Origin: Acidimicrobiaceae bacterium | Lineage (GTDB): Bacteria; Actinomycetota; Acidimicrobiia; Acidimicrobiales; Ilumatobacteraceae | DNA: 64,000 nt | Assembly (NCBI GenBank): GCA_016722025.1 | Contig: JADKGZ010000007.1 | Location: forward strand, 124,001-188,000 | Direction: 5' to 3' | In this document: piece after piece, positions 9,054 through 16,745 of the stretch | How positions within the stretch are numbered: the first letter of the stretch is position 1 | How the letters are laid out: each line of letters opens with the position of its first letter | Notes under the pieces: model-generated | Seen by the model: only the letters and a program-made list of their open reading frames with translations | What the model was told of the DNA's origin: nothing | Database searches by the model: none | Translations under genes and position numbers: made by a program

Positions 9054-9077
9054 CCTCGCCCCGATCCAGCGCCCGCC

Positions 9078-9099
9078 CCAGGTTTGTGTCAAACCCTGG
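9078..9099. repeat. Inverted repeat CCAGGTTTG-TGT-CAAACCCTGG
   Basis: A near-perfect inverted repeat (one bulged base) in the 110-base space upstream of the SDR gene. Read on the minus strand it contains TTGACA, a -35-like hexamer. It may be an operator, a promoter part, or a dispersed palindrome. Nothing else recognisable is present in 9054-9149. Confidence 0.35.
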
Positions 9100-9149
9100 A
9101 ACTCACAGCCCCAGGTCAGCGCCCGACAGCCGTTACGTAAAAGCGGGTG

Positions 9150-9611
9150 CTACTGGTAGGCGCGGAAGATGACTTCGGCGACGCAGCTGGGCTTGGTGGC
9201 GCCTTCGGTCTCGAAGGTGAGCTGGTAGGTGGTCTGCACGCCGCCGGCGATGTCGTCGACGTTGAGCACGGTGGCGCTCATGCGCAGCTTGGCACCCACC
9301 GGCACCGGCGACATGAAGCGCACCTTGTTGCAGCCGTAGTTGACGCCCATCGAGAACCCGGTGGTGATGACCACCTGCGGTAGCAGCACAGGGGCCAGCG
9401 ACAACGTGAGGTAGCCGTGCGCGATGGGCCCGCCGAAGGGGCTCTCCTTCTTCGCCCGCTCGACGTCGATGTGGATCCACTGGTGATCGCCGGTGGCCTC
9501 CGCGAACTGGTTGACGCGCTCCTGGGTGATCTCCATCCAGTCGCTGTAACCGAGGTGTTCGCCGATCGCGGCCTTGAGTTCTGTGCTGCCATTGAGAATG
9601 CGAGGTGCCAT
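9150..9611 (-). CDS. MaoC-family dehydratase
   Basis: A 153-residue single hot-dog protein of the MaoC/R-specific enoyl-CoA hydratase group. The hydratase-2 signature is intact: FAEATGDHQWIHID (Asp and His catalytic pair) followed by SPFGGPIAHGYLTLSL. It resembles the small NodN/MaoC-like actinobacterial hydratases. The likely role is hydration or dehydration of an enoyl-CoA in lipid or acid catabolism, consistent with the divergent acyl-CoA synthetase gene starting 41 bases away. Confidence 0.87.
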   Translation of the reverse strand: MAPRILNGSTELKAAIGEHLGYSDWMEITQERVNQFAEATGDHQWIHIDVERAKKESPFGGPIAHGYLTLSLAPVLLPQVVITTGFSMGVNYGCNKVRFMSPVPVGAKLRMSATVLNVDDIAGGVQTTYQLTFETEGATKPSCVAEVIFRAYQ

Positions 9612-9639
9612 GGCGCAAGCATGGCAGGCGCGAACGCCC

Positions 9640-9645
9640 TACGGT
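9640..9645 (+). promoter_or_regulatory. -10 box TACGGT of fadD-like gene
   Basis: TACGGT lies seven bases before the ATG at 9653, consistent with a leaderless transcript of the acyl-CoA synthetase gene. Confidence 0.45.
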
Positions 9646-9652
9646 GAAGCCG

Positions 9653-11323
9653 ATGAACGAACCTCAGGAACCTGCTCGCACGCTCGGCGACAGGCTGGTG
9701 CGTGGGGCACTGTTTCCGCTCCGCGTCACGAAGAACTCCGCGCGCCTGATACGAAGTGCACTCATGGGGGACTTTCTCACCGCGTACTCGCTCACTCAAC
9801 CCGACAAGCTGGCCATGATCGACGACCGGCCCGATGGCACTGTGCTCTCGCTCACGTTCAGCGAGCTGAACGCGAAGTCGAACCAACTGGCCAACGTGCT
9901 GCTCGACATGGGCGTGCGCCCCGGCGACTCGAAGGTCGTGTGGTGCGGCCAGAACAGCATCGGCCTGGTGCTGATGATCAACGCCGCGCGCAAGCTGGGT
10001 GTCACCGCAGTGCCGCTCAACTACCGCCTCAGCGACGAGGAGGCCACGTACGTCACCGACCACAGTGACGCCACCACGGTGTACGTCGATGCCGAGTTCG
10101 CGCCGATGTTCGATCGCATCCGCGGCGAGCTGCCGAAGGTCGAGCACTACCTCGTGTTCGACGGCGAAGTGCCGGCGGGAATGACCGACATCGACACGTT
10201 GATCGACGCGGCCCGCGCCGGCGAGCCGGAGATCCCGGAGGGCACCGAAGCGGGCGCCACGATGATCTACACCAGCGGCACCACCGGCAAGCCGAAGGGA
10301 GCGTTGCGCCGCGGCAACTCGGGTGCGGCCCAGGCGGCAGCGCTGATGATGCACATCGGGTACACCCCCGACGACGTGTACATCCCCACCGGCCCGCTGT
10401 ACCACTCCGGGCCGGGAGGCTTCCTCGGTGCCGCCCAGGCAATGGGGCAGACCGCGGTGCTGCAGCGCAAGTTCAATGCCGAGGACTGGCTGCGCCTCAT
10501 CGAGAAGTACAAGGTCACCTCCACGTTCTGCGCGCCGACGCCGGTGCGCATGGCGTGCAACCTTCCCGACGAGGTGAAGGCGAAGTACGACGTCTCGTCG
10601 ATGAAGCGGCTCATCGCCAACGCCGCGCCGTGGAGCTACGCGCTCAAGCTGATGTACCTGGCCTACTTCCCGGCCGATTCGCTGTTCGAGGTGTACGGCA
10701 GCACCGAGCTGGGCGTGAACTGCGTGCTGCGCCCGGAGGACCAGTTGCGCAAGCCCGGCTCGTGCGGCAAGCCGGCACCGATGGTGGAGGTGAAGCTGTT
10801 CGACGACGCGGGCAACGAGGTGCTGGGCAGCGGCCCCGAGCACACGGGCGAACTGTTCGTGAAGAGCCCCAGCGTGTTCACCGACTACTACAAGCAGCAC
10901 GACAAGTTCCTCGCCGACAGCAAGCACGGCTACCAGACGGTGGGCGACATCGCCTACCGCGACGACGAGGGCTACATCTACATCTGCGATCGCAAGAAGG
11001 ACATGATCATCTCCGGTGGCATGAACATCTATCCGGCCGAGATCGAGGCGGCGCTCGAGCATCACCCCGACGTGCTCGAGGTGGCCGTGTTCGGCACCCC
11101 CAGGGAGGAGTGGGGTGAGAGCGTGCACGCAGTGGTCGTCGTTCGTGAAGGCGGCTCGATGACCGACCACGACGTGATGGACTTCGCCCGCGAGCATTTG
11201 GCGCACTACAAGGTGCCTCGCTCGGTGACGTTCATCGACGAGCTCCCGAAGACCGGCAGCGGCAAGGTGCTCAAGCGCGAGCTGCGCGCACCGTTCTGGG
11301 CAGGCCGCGCCAGCCAGGTGTAG
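9653..11323 (+). CDS. Long-chain acyl-CoA synthetase (FadD-like)
   Basis: A 556-residue adenylate-forming acyl-CoA synthetase. ATP-binding MIYTSGTTGKPKG, VYGSTELGVN, GDIAYRDDEGYIYICDRKKDMII and SGGMNIYPAEIE are the canonical A3-A8 blocks, and the C-terminal LPKTGSGKVLKREL carries the catalytic lysine. A short hydrophobic/basic N-terminal stretch (residues 18-36) may tether it to the membrane. Paired divergently with a MaoC hydratase, it is probably used in fatty or steroid-like acid activation; the exact substrate is unknown. The ATG at 9653 is preferred because of the -10 box at 9640. Confidence 0.88.
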   Translation: MNEPQEPARTLGDRLVRGALFPLRVTKNSARLIRSALMGDFLTAYSLTQPDKLAMIDDRPDGTVLSLTFSELNAKSNQLANVLLDMGVRPGDSKVVWCGQNSIGLVLMINAARKLGVTAVPLNYRLSDEEATYVTDHSDATTVYVDAEFAPMFDRIRGELPKVEHYLVFDGEVPAGMTDIDTLIDAARAGEPEIPEGTEAGATMIYTSGTTGKPKGALRRGNSGAAQAAALMMHIGYTPDDVYIPTGPLYHSGPGGFLGAAQAMGQTAVLQRKFNAEDWLRLIEKYKVTSTFCAPTPVRMACNLPDEVKAKYDVSSMKRLIANAAPWSYALKLMYLAYFPADSLFEVYGSTELGVNCVLRPEDQLRKPGSCGKPAPMVEVKLFDDAGNEVLGSGPEHTGELFVKSPSVFTDYYKQHDKFLADSKHGYQTVGDIAYRDDEGYIYICDRKKDMIISGGMNIYPAEIEAALEHHPDVLEVAVFGTPREEWGESVHAVVVVREGGSMTDHDVMDFAREHLAHYKVPRSVTFIDELPKTGSGKVLKRELRAPFWAGRASQV

Positions 11324-11446
11324 CGCCCCGTCCGCGCCGTCGCTTGCCAGGCGCAGCATCGGGCGGGTTGCTGCACCGGGCCACCCGGAGCATCGGGCGG
11401 TTTTATGGCTGAGGGCCGCGCTGACGATGCTCGGTCGCGATCGTTG

Positions 11447-11515
11447 CGGCCACAACTGGGGGTTCCCGGAACGCTACGTACGCAATTGGGCCTCCCCAGT
11501 TGCGCCCGCAAGCAC
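11447..11515. repeat. Dispersed palindromic element, copy A
   Basis: A roughly 70-base imperfect palindrome with arms CAACTGGGG and CCCCAGTTG, flanked by GCGGCCA-like ends. A closely similar sequence in reverse orientation is at 22846-22914. Aligned to the reverse complement of that copy, most positions agree, including the arms, GAACGCT and CGTACG. The size, intergenic location and two copies in one window suggest a REP-like mobile palindrome of this genome. It lies between the fadD-like stop and the convergent phosphotransferase gene. Confidence 0.6.
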
Positions 11516-11557
11516 TTCGGTCGAGCTCGTCAAGGCCCCGAGGGGCCTCGATGTCGG

Positions 11558-12431
11558 TCAACCGAACTCTGTGAGCACCGCTGCCAGCGTGTCGCGACCG
11601 ATTGCCGGCATCGACGTGCTGTCGTCGCCGGTGAGGTAGGCCAGCGCCAGGTTGAGCGCCCAGCCCGCCGCTCGCCGCCAGGTGAGGGCATCGATCGCGG
11701 CGATCGAGCGGAACAGCGCGTTCGGCAGGTGGGAACAGCATCCAGGCCACTGCCATGTCGGTGGCCGGGTCGCCGCTGGTGATGTCGCCGAAGTCGATCA
11801 CCGCCGACAGCCGCCCGTCGAGCGTGAGCATGTTGGACGGGTGCAGGTCGCCGTGCAGCCACAGTGGCGGGCCGGGCCACGGCGGCGTCGCGCTGAGCTC
11901 GGCCCACACGGCCAGCACGCGGGCGGCATCGACACCGGCCCCCATCGCCGCGACCCGTTGCTCGACCGCAGCGGCGCGCTGCTGCAAGGCCACACCGCGG
12001 AACTCGTTGACGGGCGCGTCGGCCGGCGCGGGTACGTGCAGCGCGGCAACGAACGTGGCCAACGTGCGTGCGGTCTCCACAGGATCGTTGGGCGGTGCCG
12101 CTGCAGCCGACTGACCGGGCAGCCAGCGACACACGCTCCAGTGCCATGGGAACACGTCGCTCGGCCGGCCGGCGAACCAGGGCACCGGCACGGTCAGCGG
12201 CAGCGACGGCGCCAACACCGGCAACCAGCGCTGTTCGTTCTCCACCAGCGGTGCGCTGGTAGCTCGCCTCGGCAACCGCACCAACCAGTCGTCACCGACG
12301 CGAGCGATGGTGTTGTCCCAGCCGTTGGCCACGACCCGCACCGGCAGGTGGGCCAGCTCCGGGCACTGGCTGGCGAGCAGTGCCTCGACCAGCGGTGCGT
12401 CGATGTCGATCTCCGCAGCCGGTGTCGCCAT
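11558..12431 (-). CDS. Aminoglycoside-phosphotransferase-like kinase, frameshifted
   Basis: A protein of the APH/choline-kinase fold. The Brenner motif WLHGDLHPSNML and the metal-binding VIDFGDITSGDPATD are intact. The frame breaks after AWMLFP near 11737. Another frame then continues HLPNALFRSIAAIDALTW... to LTEFG and a TGA at 11558-11560, a normal APH C-terminus. The break sits at a CCC run, so a sequencing indel is likely. The ATG (12429-12431) overlaps the stop of era (ATGA). The family phosphorylates small molecules; calling it a resistance gene is not warranted. It is probably co-transcribed with era. Confidence 0.7.
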
Positions 12432-13270
12432 CAGTAGCCCAGGCGTTGCACCCGGTCGGGTTTGCGCTGCCAGTCCTTGTCGACCTTCACGAACAGCTCG
12501 AGGAAGCAGCCCTCGGGCAGCTGTGCGCGGGCCAGCTTGCCGACCTCTTTGAGGATCAGGCCACCCTTGCCGATGACCATGCCCTTCTGGCTCTCGCGCT
12601 CGACGATGATCTCGACGCGGATGCGGGGCCACTCCCACTCGCTGACGCGCGTGGCGATGCTGTACGGCAGCTCGTCGTGGGTGACGGCCAGCAGTTGTTC
12701 GCGAACCAGCTCGGCGACCCACTGCTCTTCGGGCTGGTCGCTGACGGTGTCGGCCGGGAAGTACTGCGGGCCTTCCGGCAACTTGCTCTGCAGGAACGCG
12801 ACCAGCTCGGGAATGCCTTTGCCGGTGCGCGCCGAGACGGGGAAGTACTCGGAGGCGCCCAACGAGGTGAGCGCCGTCAACTGTGCGAGCACCTGGTTCT
12901 GCTTGGCGGTGTCGATCTTGTTGAGGATGACGATGGCGGTGGACATGTCGAGATGGCTGGCCACCCACTTGTCACCGCTGCCGAACGGCTTCGTCGCGTC
13001 GATGACCAGGCACACCACATCAACATCGCTGACGCTGTCGAGCGCGGTGGCGTTGACCCGCTCGCCCAACGCGGTGACCGGCTTGTGCAGGCCCGGCGTA
13101 TCGACGAACACGAGCTGCGACTCGTCGGTGTTGAGCACACCCATCACGCGGTGGCGCGTGGTCTGCGGCTTGTCGCTGACGATGCTCACCTTGCGGCCGC
13201 ACATGGCGTTGACCAGCGTGCTCTTGCCCACGTTGGGCCGGCCGACGAGGGTGACGAATCCGCTGCGCAT
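12431..13270 (-). CDS. era: GTPase Era
   Basis: A 279-residue GTP-binding protein for 16S rRNA and 30S subunit maturation. G1 is GRPNVGKST (10-18), G3 is DTPGLHKP, G4 is NKID, and a C-terminal KH domain contains the RNA-binding MVIGKGGLILKEVG loop. The length is near the family norm (about 300). The ATG at 13268-13270 is chosen over a GTG four codons upstream because Era proteins begin just before the FVTLVGRPN strand. A TAGCGT box lies ten bases upstream. It is the first gene of a pair with the phosphotransferase-like gene. Confidence 0.95.
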   Translation of the reverse strand: MRSGFVTLVGRPNVGKSTLVNAMCGRKVSIVSDKPQTTRHRVMGVLNTDESQLVFVDTPGLHKPVTALGERVNATALDSVSDVDVVCLVIDATKPFGSGDKWVASHLDMSTAIVILNKIDTAKQNQVLAQLTALTSLGASEYFPVSARTGKGIPELVAFLQSKLPEGPQYFPADTVSDQPEEQWVAELVREQLLAVTHDELPYSIATRVSEWEWPRIRVEIIVERESQKGMVIGKGGLILKEVGKLARAQLPEGCFLELFVKVDKDWQRKPDRVQRLGY

Positions 13271-13280
13271 GAGGTGCCAC

Positions 13281-13286
13281 ACGCTA
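13281..13286 (-). promoter_or_regulatory. Possible -10 box TAGCGT of era
   Basis: TAGCGT on the minus strand, ten bases before the era ATG. The spacing is slightly longer than for other leaderless candidates here, so this is less certain. Confidence 0.3.
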
Positions 13287-13294
13287 TCGGCGGC

Positions 13295-13978
13295 TCACGC
13301 TGCCAACGTGGAGGTGACGGCTTCCTGCTGCGCCAGTGGGCTGGTGGTGGCGGGCGTGACGGTGGAGGCCAGCAGCGTCTGGTAGTCGGCGCGGGTGAGC
13401 AGCTGGCCGGCTGGGATGAACTCGCCGGCCGGGCCCGACACCTGCAGGTTGAAGGCCACCTGGCCCACCCCGGGTGTGTTGTCGAGCAGGGTCATCACGA
13501 TCTGTGCCACCGCCAACCGTTGGTCGCCCGCAGGAATGGTGTCGAAGAAGCCCTCCGGCAGCAGCACCTGGGCGACGCCCGTGCCGTCGGGCAAGGCGGT
13601 GATCTCCACCGTGCTCGGAATCGCGCTGCGCAGACCGACGCCCACCTCGCCTTCCGGCGGGCCCTTCTGCAGCAACGCGATCAGTTGCGAGAGCGCGTAC
13701 TCCGATGGCAGCGACCCGATCACGGGGCTCAACTTGCCGCTGGCGATGAAGTACAGCCGCACGCCCTCCACGCGTACCTCGGTGGTGGTGGTCTCCAAGC
13801 CCGTGGTGGTGCTGACGGCCAGCGTGGTGGTGGTGACGGCAGTGGTGGTAGTGGTGGGCAGCGTGTCGGTGAGCTCGCGCGGCGCGTCGACACGCTGCAC
13901 CTTGCCGCCGTCGACGACGCTGCACGCCACCGGCACCAGCGCCAGTGCAGCAGTGAGCAGGCACAACCGAACGCGCAT
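13295..13978 (-). CDS. GerMN-domain lipoprotein (reduced LpqB-like)
   Basis: A 227-residue predicted lipoprotein: a signal peptide ending LVPVAC, then a low-complexity Thr-rich linker (TTTTTAVTTTTLAVSTTT) and a GerMN-type domain with RLYFIASGKLSPV and a conserved LLQKGPPEGEVGVGLRSAIPS segment. Its ATG overlaps the stop of the MtrB-like kinase gene (ATGA). In mycobacteria the order mtrA-mtrB-lpqB is conserved and LpqB, a much larger GerMN lipoprotein, modulates MtrB. By position and domain this is the likely counterpart, lacking the C-terminal beta-propeller part. Function is an inference. Confidence 0.75.
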   Translation of the reverse strand: MRVRLCLLTAALALVPVACSVVDGGKVQRVDAPRELTDTLPTTTTTAVTTTTLAVSTTTGLETTTTEVRVEGVRLYFIASGKLSPVIGSLPSEYALSQLIALLQKGPPEGEVGVGLRSAIPSTVEITALPDGTGVAQVLLPEGFFDTIPAGDQRLAVAQIVMTLLDNTPGVGQVAFNLQVSGPAGEFIPAGQLLTRADYQTLLASTVTPATTSPLAQQEAVTSTLAA

Positions 13979-15342
13979 CACGTCACCTCCAGGAAGCTCA
14001 CCATGAATCGGGCGCCGCCGCCGGGCCGATCCTCCACCCACGCCTCGCCACCGTGCGCCTGCGCGTGTTCCGCCACCAGCGCGAGGCCGAGCCCGGTGCC
14101 GACGCGATGCCGTGCCGCGCTGCCTCGAGCGAAGCGCTCGAAGATGCGCGAGCGCTCGCCGCGGGCCACACCCGGGCCGGCGTCGTCGACCCCCAGCACC
14201 AGCGCGTGGCGGCCGCGCATCTCCATGAACACCCTCACCGGGCCACCGCCGTGCGAGTTGGCGTTCTCCAGCAGGTTGGCCAGGATGCGCTCGAAGCGCA
14301 GCTTGTCGAGGCGCACGAGCGACGGCACCTTCTTGTCGGTCTCGATCGCCACATCGCCGAAGCCGTAACGCTGGGCGATGCGCGGGATGAGCTCGCGAAC
14401 GTCGACCTCTTCGCGATGCAGTTCGGTCGAGCCTGCGTCGATGCGCGACAGCTCGAGCAGGTCCATCACCATGCTGTCGAATCGACGCACCTGGCTCACC
14501 ACCACGTCGAGCGCCTGCTGCGTGCGCACCGGCAGGTCGCTGCGGCGGCCATCGAGCACCTCGACCGCGGCCGTGAGGGCGGTGATGGGCGAGCGCAGCT
14601 CGTGGCTGACGTCGCTGGCGAAGCGGGCCTCGCGTTCGAGCCGGGTCTGCACCGCGTCGGCCATGTCGTTGAACGAGCTGGCCAACCGATCGAGGTCGGG
14701 GTCGTTCTCCGATGGCATGCGGGCATCGAGACCGCCGGACGCGATCTCGCCGGCGGCGGTGGCAACTCGTGACAGCGGCCGCAACAGCCGTCGGCTGGTC
14801 CACCAGCCGAGGAAGGCGGCGAAGAGGATGGTGACACCGCTACCGACCAGGAGCGCGGTGGCGATGGTGCGCAGGTTGCCTTCGGTGCTCTCCATCGGAA
14901 ACGCTTCGAAGTACTGAGCGTCTGCTGCCGGCATGTCGACGCCGACGGCGACGTACGGCTTGCCCTTGTAGTCGAAGCGCTGCTGGGCGCTCTGGCCCTG
15001 CGTGACCGCGGTGCGGAGCTCGAGCGGGAAGGCCTCCACCGGGTAGTTCACGTTGGGGACGAACGGTCGGCCGTCTCTGATCAGCAACGGGAACCCACCG
15101 GTCTCGGTGCGCAGGCTGAGGATCTCGAATGCCTGATCGGCGAGCAACTGATCGCGAACCGTCTTCGCATTGGCGTACGCCTGTGCTTGTGCCGTCTGTT
15201 GCCGCTGGTCGATGAGAAACGAGCGAGCGACCGCGAACGTCACCACCGCCAGACCCAGGCTGGCCACGAGGGCGTTGAGCGAGAAGAAGAGCGTGACGCG
15301 TGTGCGCAGTCGTAGCGTTCGGCGTCGGCGGGGCTCGCTCAT
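13978..15342 (-). CDS. MtrB-like sensor histidine kinase
   Basis: A 454-residue two-TM sensor kinase. TM1 spans about residues 17-40, an extracellular sensor region 41-157, TM2 158-182, HAMP about 183-235, HisKA with His247 in SDVSHELRSP, then HATPase with the N box ENANSHGGG, G1 DDAGPGV and G2 GTGLGLALV. The downstream GerMN lipoprotein and the divergent OmpR regulator at 16046 make it the probable MtrB equivalent controlling envelope homeostasis and division, as known for the mycobacterial pair. The ATG at 15340-15342 is preferred over an in-frame start 11 codons upstream. Confidence 0.85.
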   Translation of the reverse strand: MSEPRRRRTLRLRTRVTLFFSLNALVASLGLAVVTFAVARSFLIDQRQQTAQAQAYANAKTVRDQLLADQAFEILSLRTETGGFPLLIRDGRPFVPNVNYPVEAFPLELRTAVTQGQSAQQRFDYKGKPYVAVGVDMPAADAQYFEAFPMESTEGNLRTIATALLVGSGVTILFAAFLGWWTSRRLLRPLSRVATAAGEIASGGLDARMPSENDPDLDRLASSFNDMADAVQTRLEREARFASDVSHELRSPITALTAAVEVLDGRRSDLPVRTQQALDVVVSQVRRFDSMVMDLLELSRIDAGSTELHREEVDVRELIPRIAQRYGFGDVAIETDKKVPSLVRLDKLRFERILANLLENANSHGGGPVRVFMEMRGRHALVLGVDDAGPGVARGERSRIFERFARGSAARHRVGTGLGLALVAEHAQAHGGEAWVEDRPGGGARFMVSFLEVT

Positions 15343-15402
15343 CGCCACCAGTGTGGCGCATCGGCGGACGCGCACGCGAGCGCGTCCGCCGACGGCGATG
15401 GT

Positions 15403-15759
15403 TCAGGCCGCGTAGCCCACCAGGGGGAGGGCCTGTTCGTCGGCCTGCAGGACCGGCGCGAGCATGTCGAGGTCGCCCAGGATGAGCTCGGAGCGAAGGA
15501 TGAGCTCGCTGCACACGAAGGCGACGCGGTGGCCGGCCGCAGCCGTGGCCCTGGCCAGCTCGCGCAACCCGCGCATGCCGGCTTCGGTGAGGACGGTGAC
15601 CGCGCTGAGGTTGACCAGCAAGCCGTAGGTGGGGGGCAGCGGGAGACAGGCGGCGGTGAGCGCTGCACCGTGGTCGGCCGTGGTGAGCGGGCCGCTGACC
15701 GAGACCGCGACGTGATGCCGCCGAAGATCGGTGTGAGCGGTGAGAGCAGGTGCCAACAT
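15403..15759 (-). CDS. STAS-domain protein (anti-sigma antagonist-like)
   Basis: A 118-residue single STAS domain: HHVAVSVSGPLTTADHGAAL, then GLLVNLSAVTVLTEAGMRGLREL and GHRVAFVCSE. In anti-sigma-factor antagonists this central loop normally reads D-S-S-G, with a phosphorylated Ser. Here it reads T-E-A-G, so the phospho-acceptor is missing and a Glu is present, which could mimic phosphorylation or make the protein unregulated. A good GGAGG lies before the ATG at 15757-15759. No partner kinase is adjacent. It sits between the MtrB-like kinase and the MtrA-like regulator, downstream of a large hairpin. Confidence 0.75.
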   Translation of the reverse strand: MLAPALTAHTDLRRHHVAVSVSGPLTTADHGAALTAACLPLPPTYGLLVNLSAVTVLTEAGMRGLRELARATAAAGHRVAFVCSELILRSELILGDLDMLAPVLQADEQALPLVGYAA

Positions 15760-15820
15760 GTCGCAAACCTCCAGAAGTGGTCGGTTTCGGCGAGGATTCG
15801 CCGGGTACGCTGCCCGCGAG

Positions 15821-15878
15821 TTCACCGCTGCCGGTGAGGCACCAGGGGGAGGAAGGTACCTCACCGGGGCAGCGTGAA
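15821..15878. repeat. Long imperfect inverted repeat (23-bp arms)
   Basis: The left arm 15821-15843 (TTCACCGCTGCC then GGTGAGGCACC) pairs with the right arm 15855-15878 (GGTACCTCACC then GGGGCAGCGTGAA), broken only by small bulges and one mismatch, around an 11-base purine-rich loop. It lies 62-119 bases upstream of the STAS start on the minus strand and 168-225 bases before the response regulator. It could be a structured leader, an attenuator, or an operator. No T-run follows on either side. Confidence 0.5.
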
Positions 15879-16045
15879 CAGGTGTCACTCTGGCAAACCT
15901 GTGTGACGGGACGACGCTGGCTGTGTGCGATTTCTGTAACGGAATCGCCATGCGCGCTCGTGTCCGGCGCGGCGCTGCCGGGCGCACGTCGGGGCAGGTG
16001 GCGTGCGGTGTCGAGCGCGGCAGCGGTTTCGGGCAGGATGGAGCC

Positions 16046-16732
16046 GTGATCTCTCTGCTGTTCATCGAGGACGACGACGCCATTCGTGTGGCGCTGACGC
16101 TGGCGCTGGAGGATGAAGGCTACGAAGTGCGCGAAGCGCCCGACGGCCGGGCCGGACTGGCCGCGTTCGCCGAGCGCGAACCGGATCTGGTGCTGCTCGA
16201 TCTGCGCCTTCCCGACCTGTCGGGTTTCGAGGTGTGTCGTTCGTTGCGTGCCAACAGCATCGTGCCGATCATCATCGTCACCGCGCAGACCGACACCTAC
16301 GACCTGGTCGCCGGACTGGAAGCCGGCGCCGACGACTACGTCACCAAGCCGGTGGTGCCCAAGGAGCTCGCCGCGCGGATCAGAGCGGCACTACGGCGTG
16401 TGCACCTGCACGAGTCCACCGCGTCGTCCACGTCGGTGAGCAGGTTCGGCGACATCGAGGTGCGGCGCGAGCAGGGCATCGTGCTGAAGAGCGGCCAGGA
16501 GCTGAACCTCACCAAGACCGAGTACCGCCTGGTCTGCGAGTTCGCCGACCACGCCAACATGGTGCTGTCACGCGATCAGCTGCTCGAGCGCGTGTGGGGC
16601 TACGAGTACCTGGGCGACAGCCGGCTGGTCGACGCGCACGTCCGGCGCCTGCGAGTGAAGGTGGAGGACCAACCCGACGATCCCAAGCTGATCGTCACCG
16701 CGCGCGGCATCGGGTACCGCCTGCTCGCGTAG
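16046..16732 (+). CDS. OmpR-family response regulator (MtrA-like)
   Basis: A 228-residue regulator: receiver domain with the acidic pocket EDDD (8-11), phospho-acceptor Asp52 in LVLLDLRLPD, Thr in IIIVTAQTD and Lys in DYVTKP, followed by a winged-helix domain ending RLRVKVEDQPDDPKLIVTARGIGYRLL. QTDTYDLVAGLEAGADDYVTKP is close to the MtrA pattern, and the divergent neighbour is an MtrB-like kinase. GTG at 16046 gives the normal N-terminus. A CAGGAT box lies six bases upstream. The divergent separation from its kinase, with a STAS gene between, differs from the mycobacterial operon. Confidence 0.85.
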   Translation: MISLLFIEDDDAIRVALTLALEDEGYEVREAPDGRAGLAAFAEREPDLVLLDLRLPDLSGFEVCRSLRANSIVPIIIVTAQTDTYDLVAGLEAGADDYVTKPVVPKELAARIRAALRRVHLHESTASSTSVSRFGDIEVRREQGIVLKSGQELNLTKTEYRLVCEFADHANMVLSRDQLLERVWGYEYLGDSRLVDAHVRRLRVKVEDQPDDPKLIVTARGIGYRLLA

Positions 16733-16745
16733 CGGCTGCGGCGTC

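Noticed and set aside
11558..12431. Calling the APH-like gene an antibiotic resistance determinant
   Set aside because: The fold is shared by many kinases of unrelated small molecules; its linkage to era and lack of specific signature do not support resistance.
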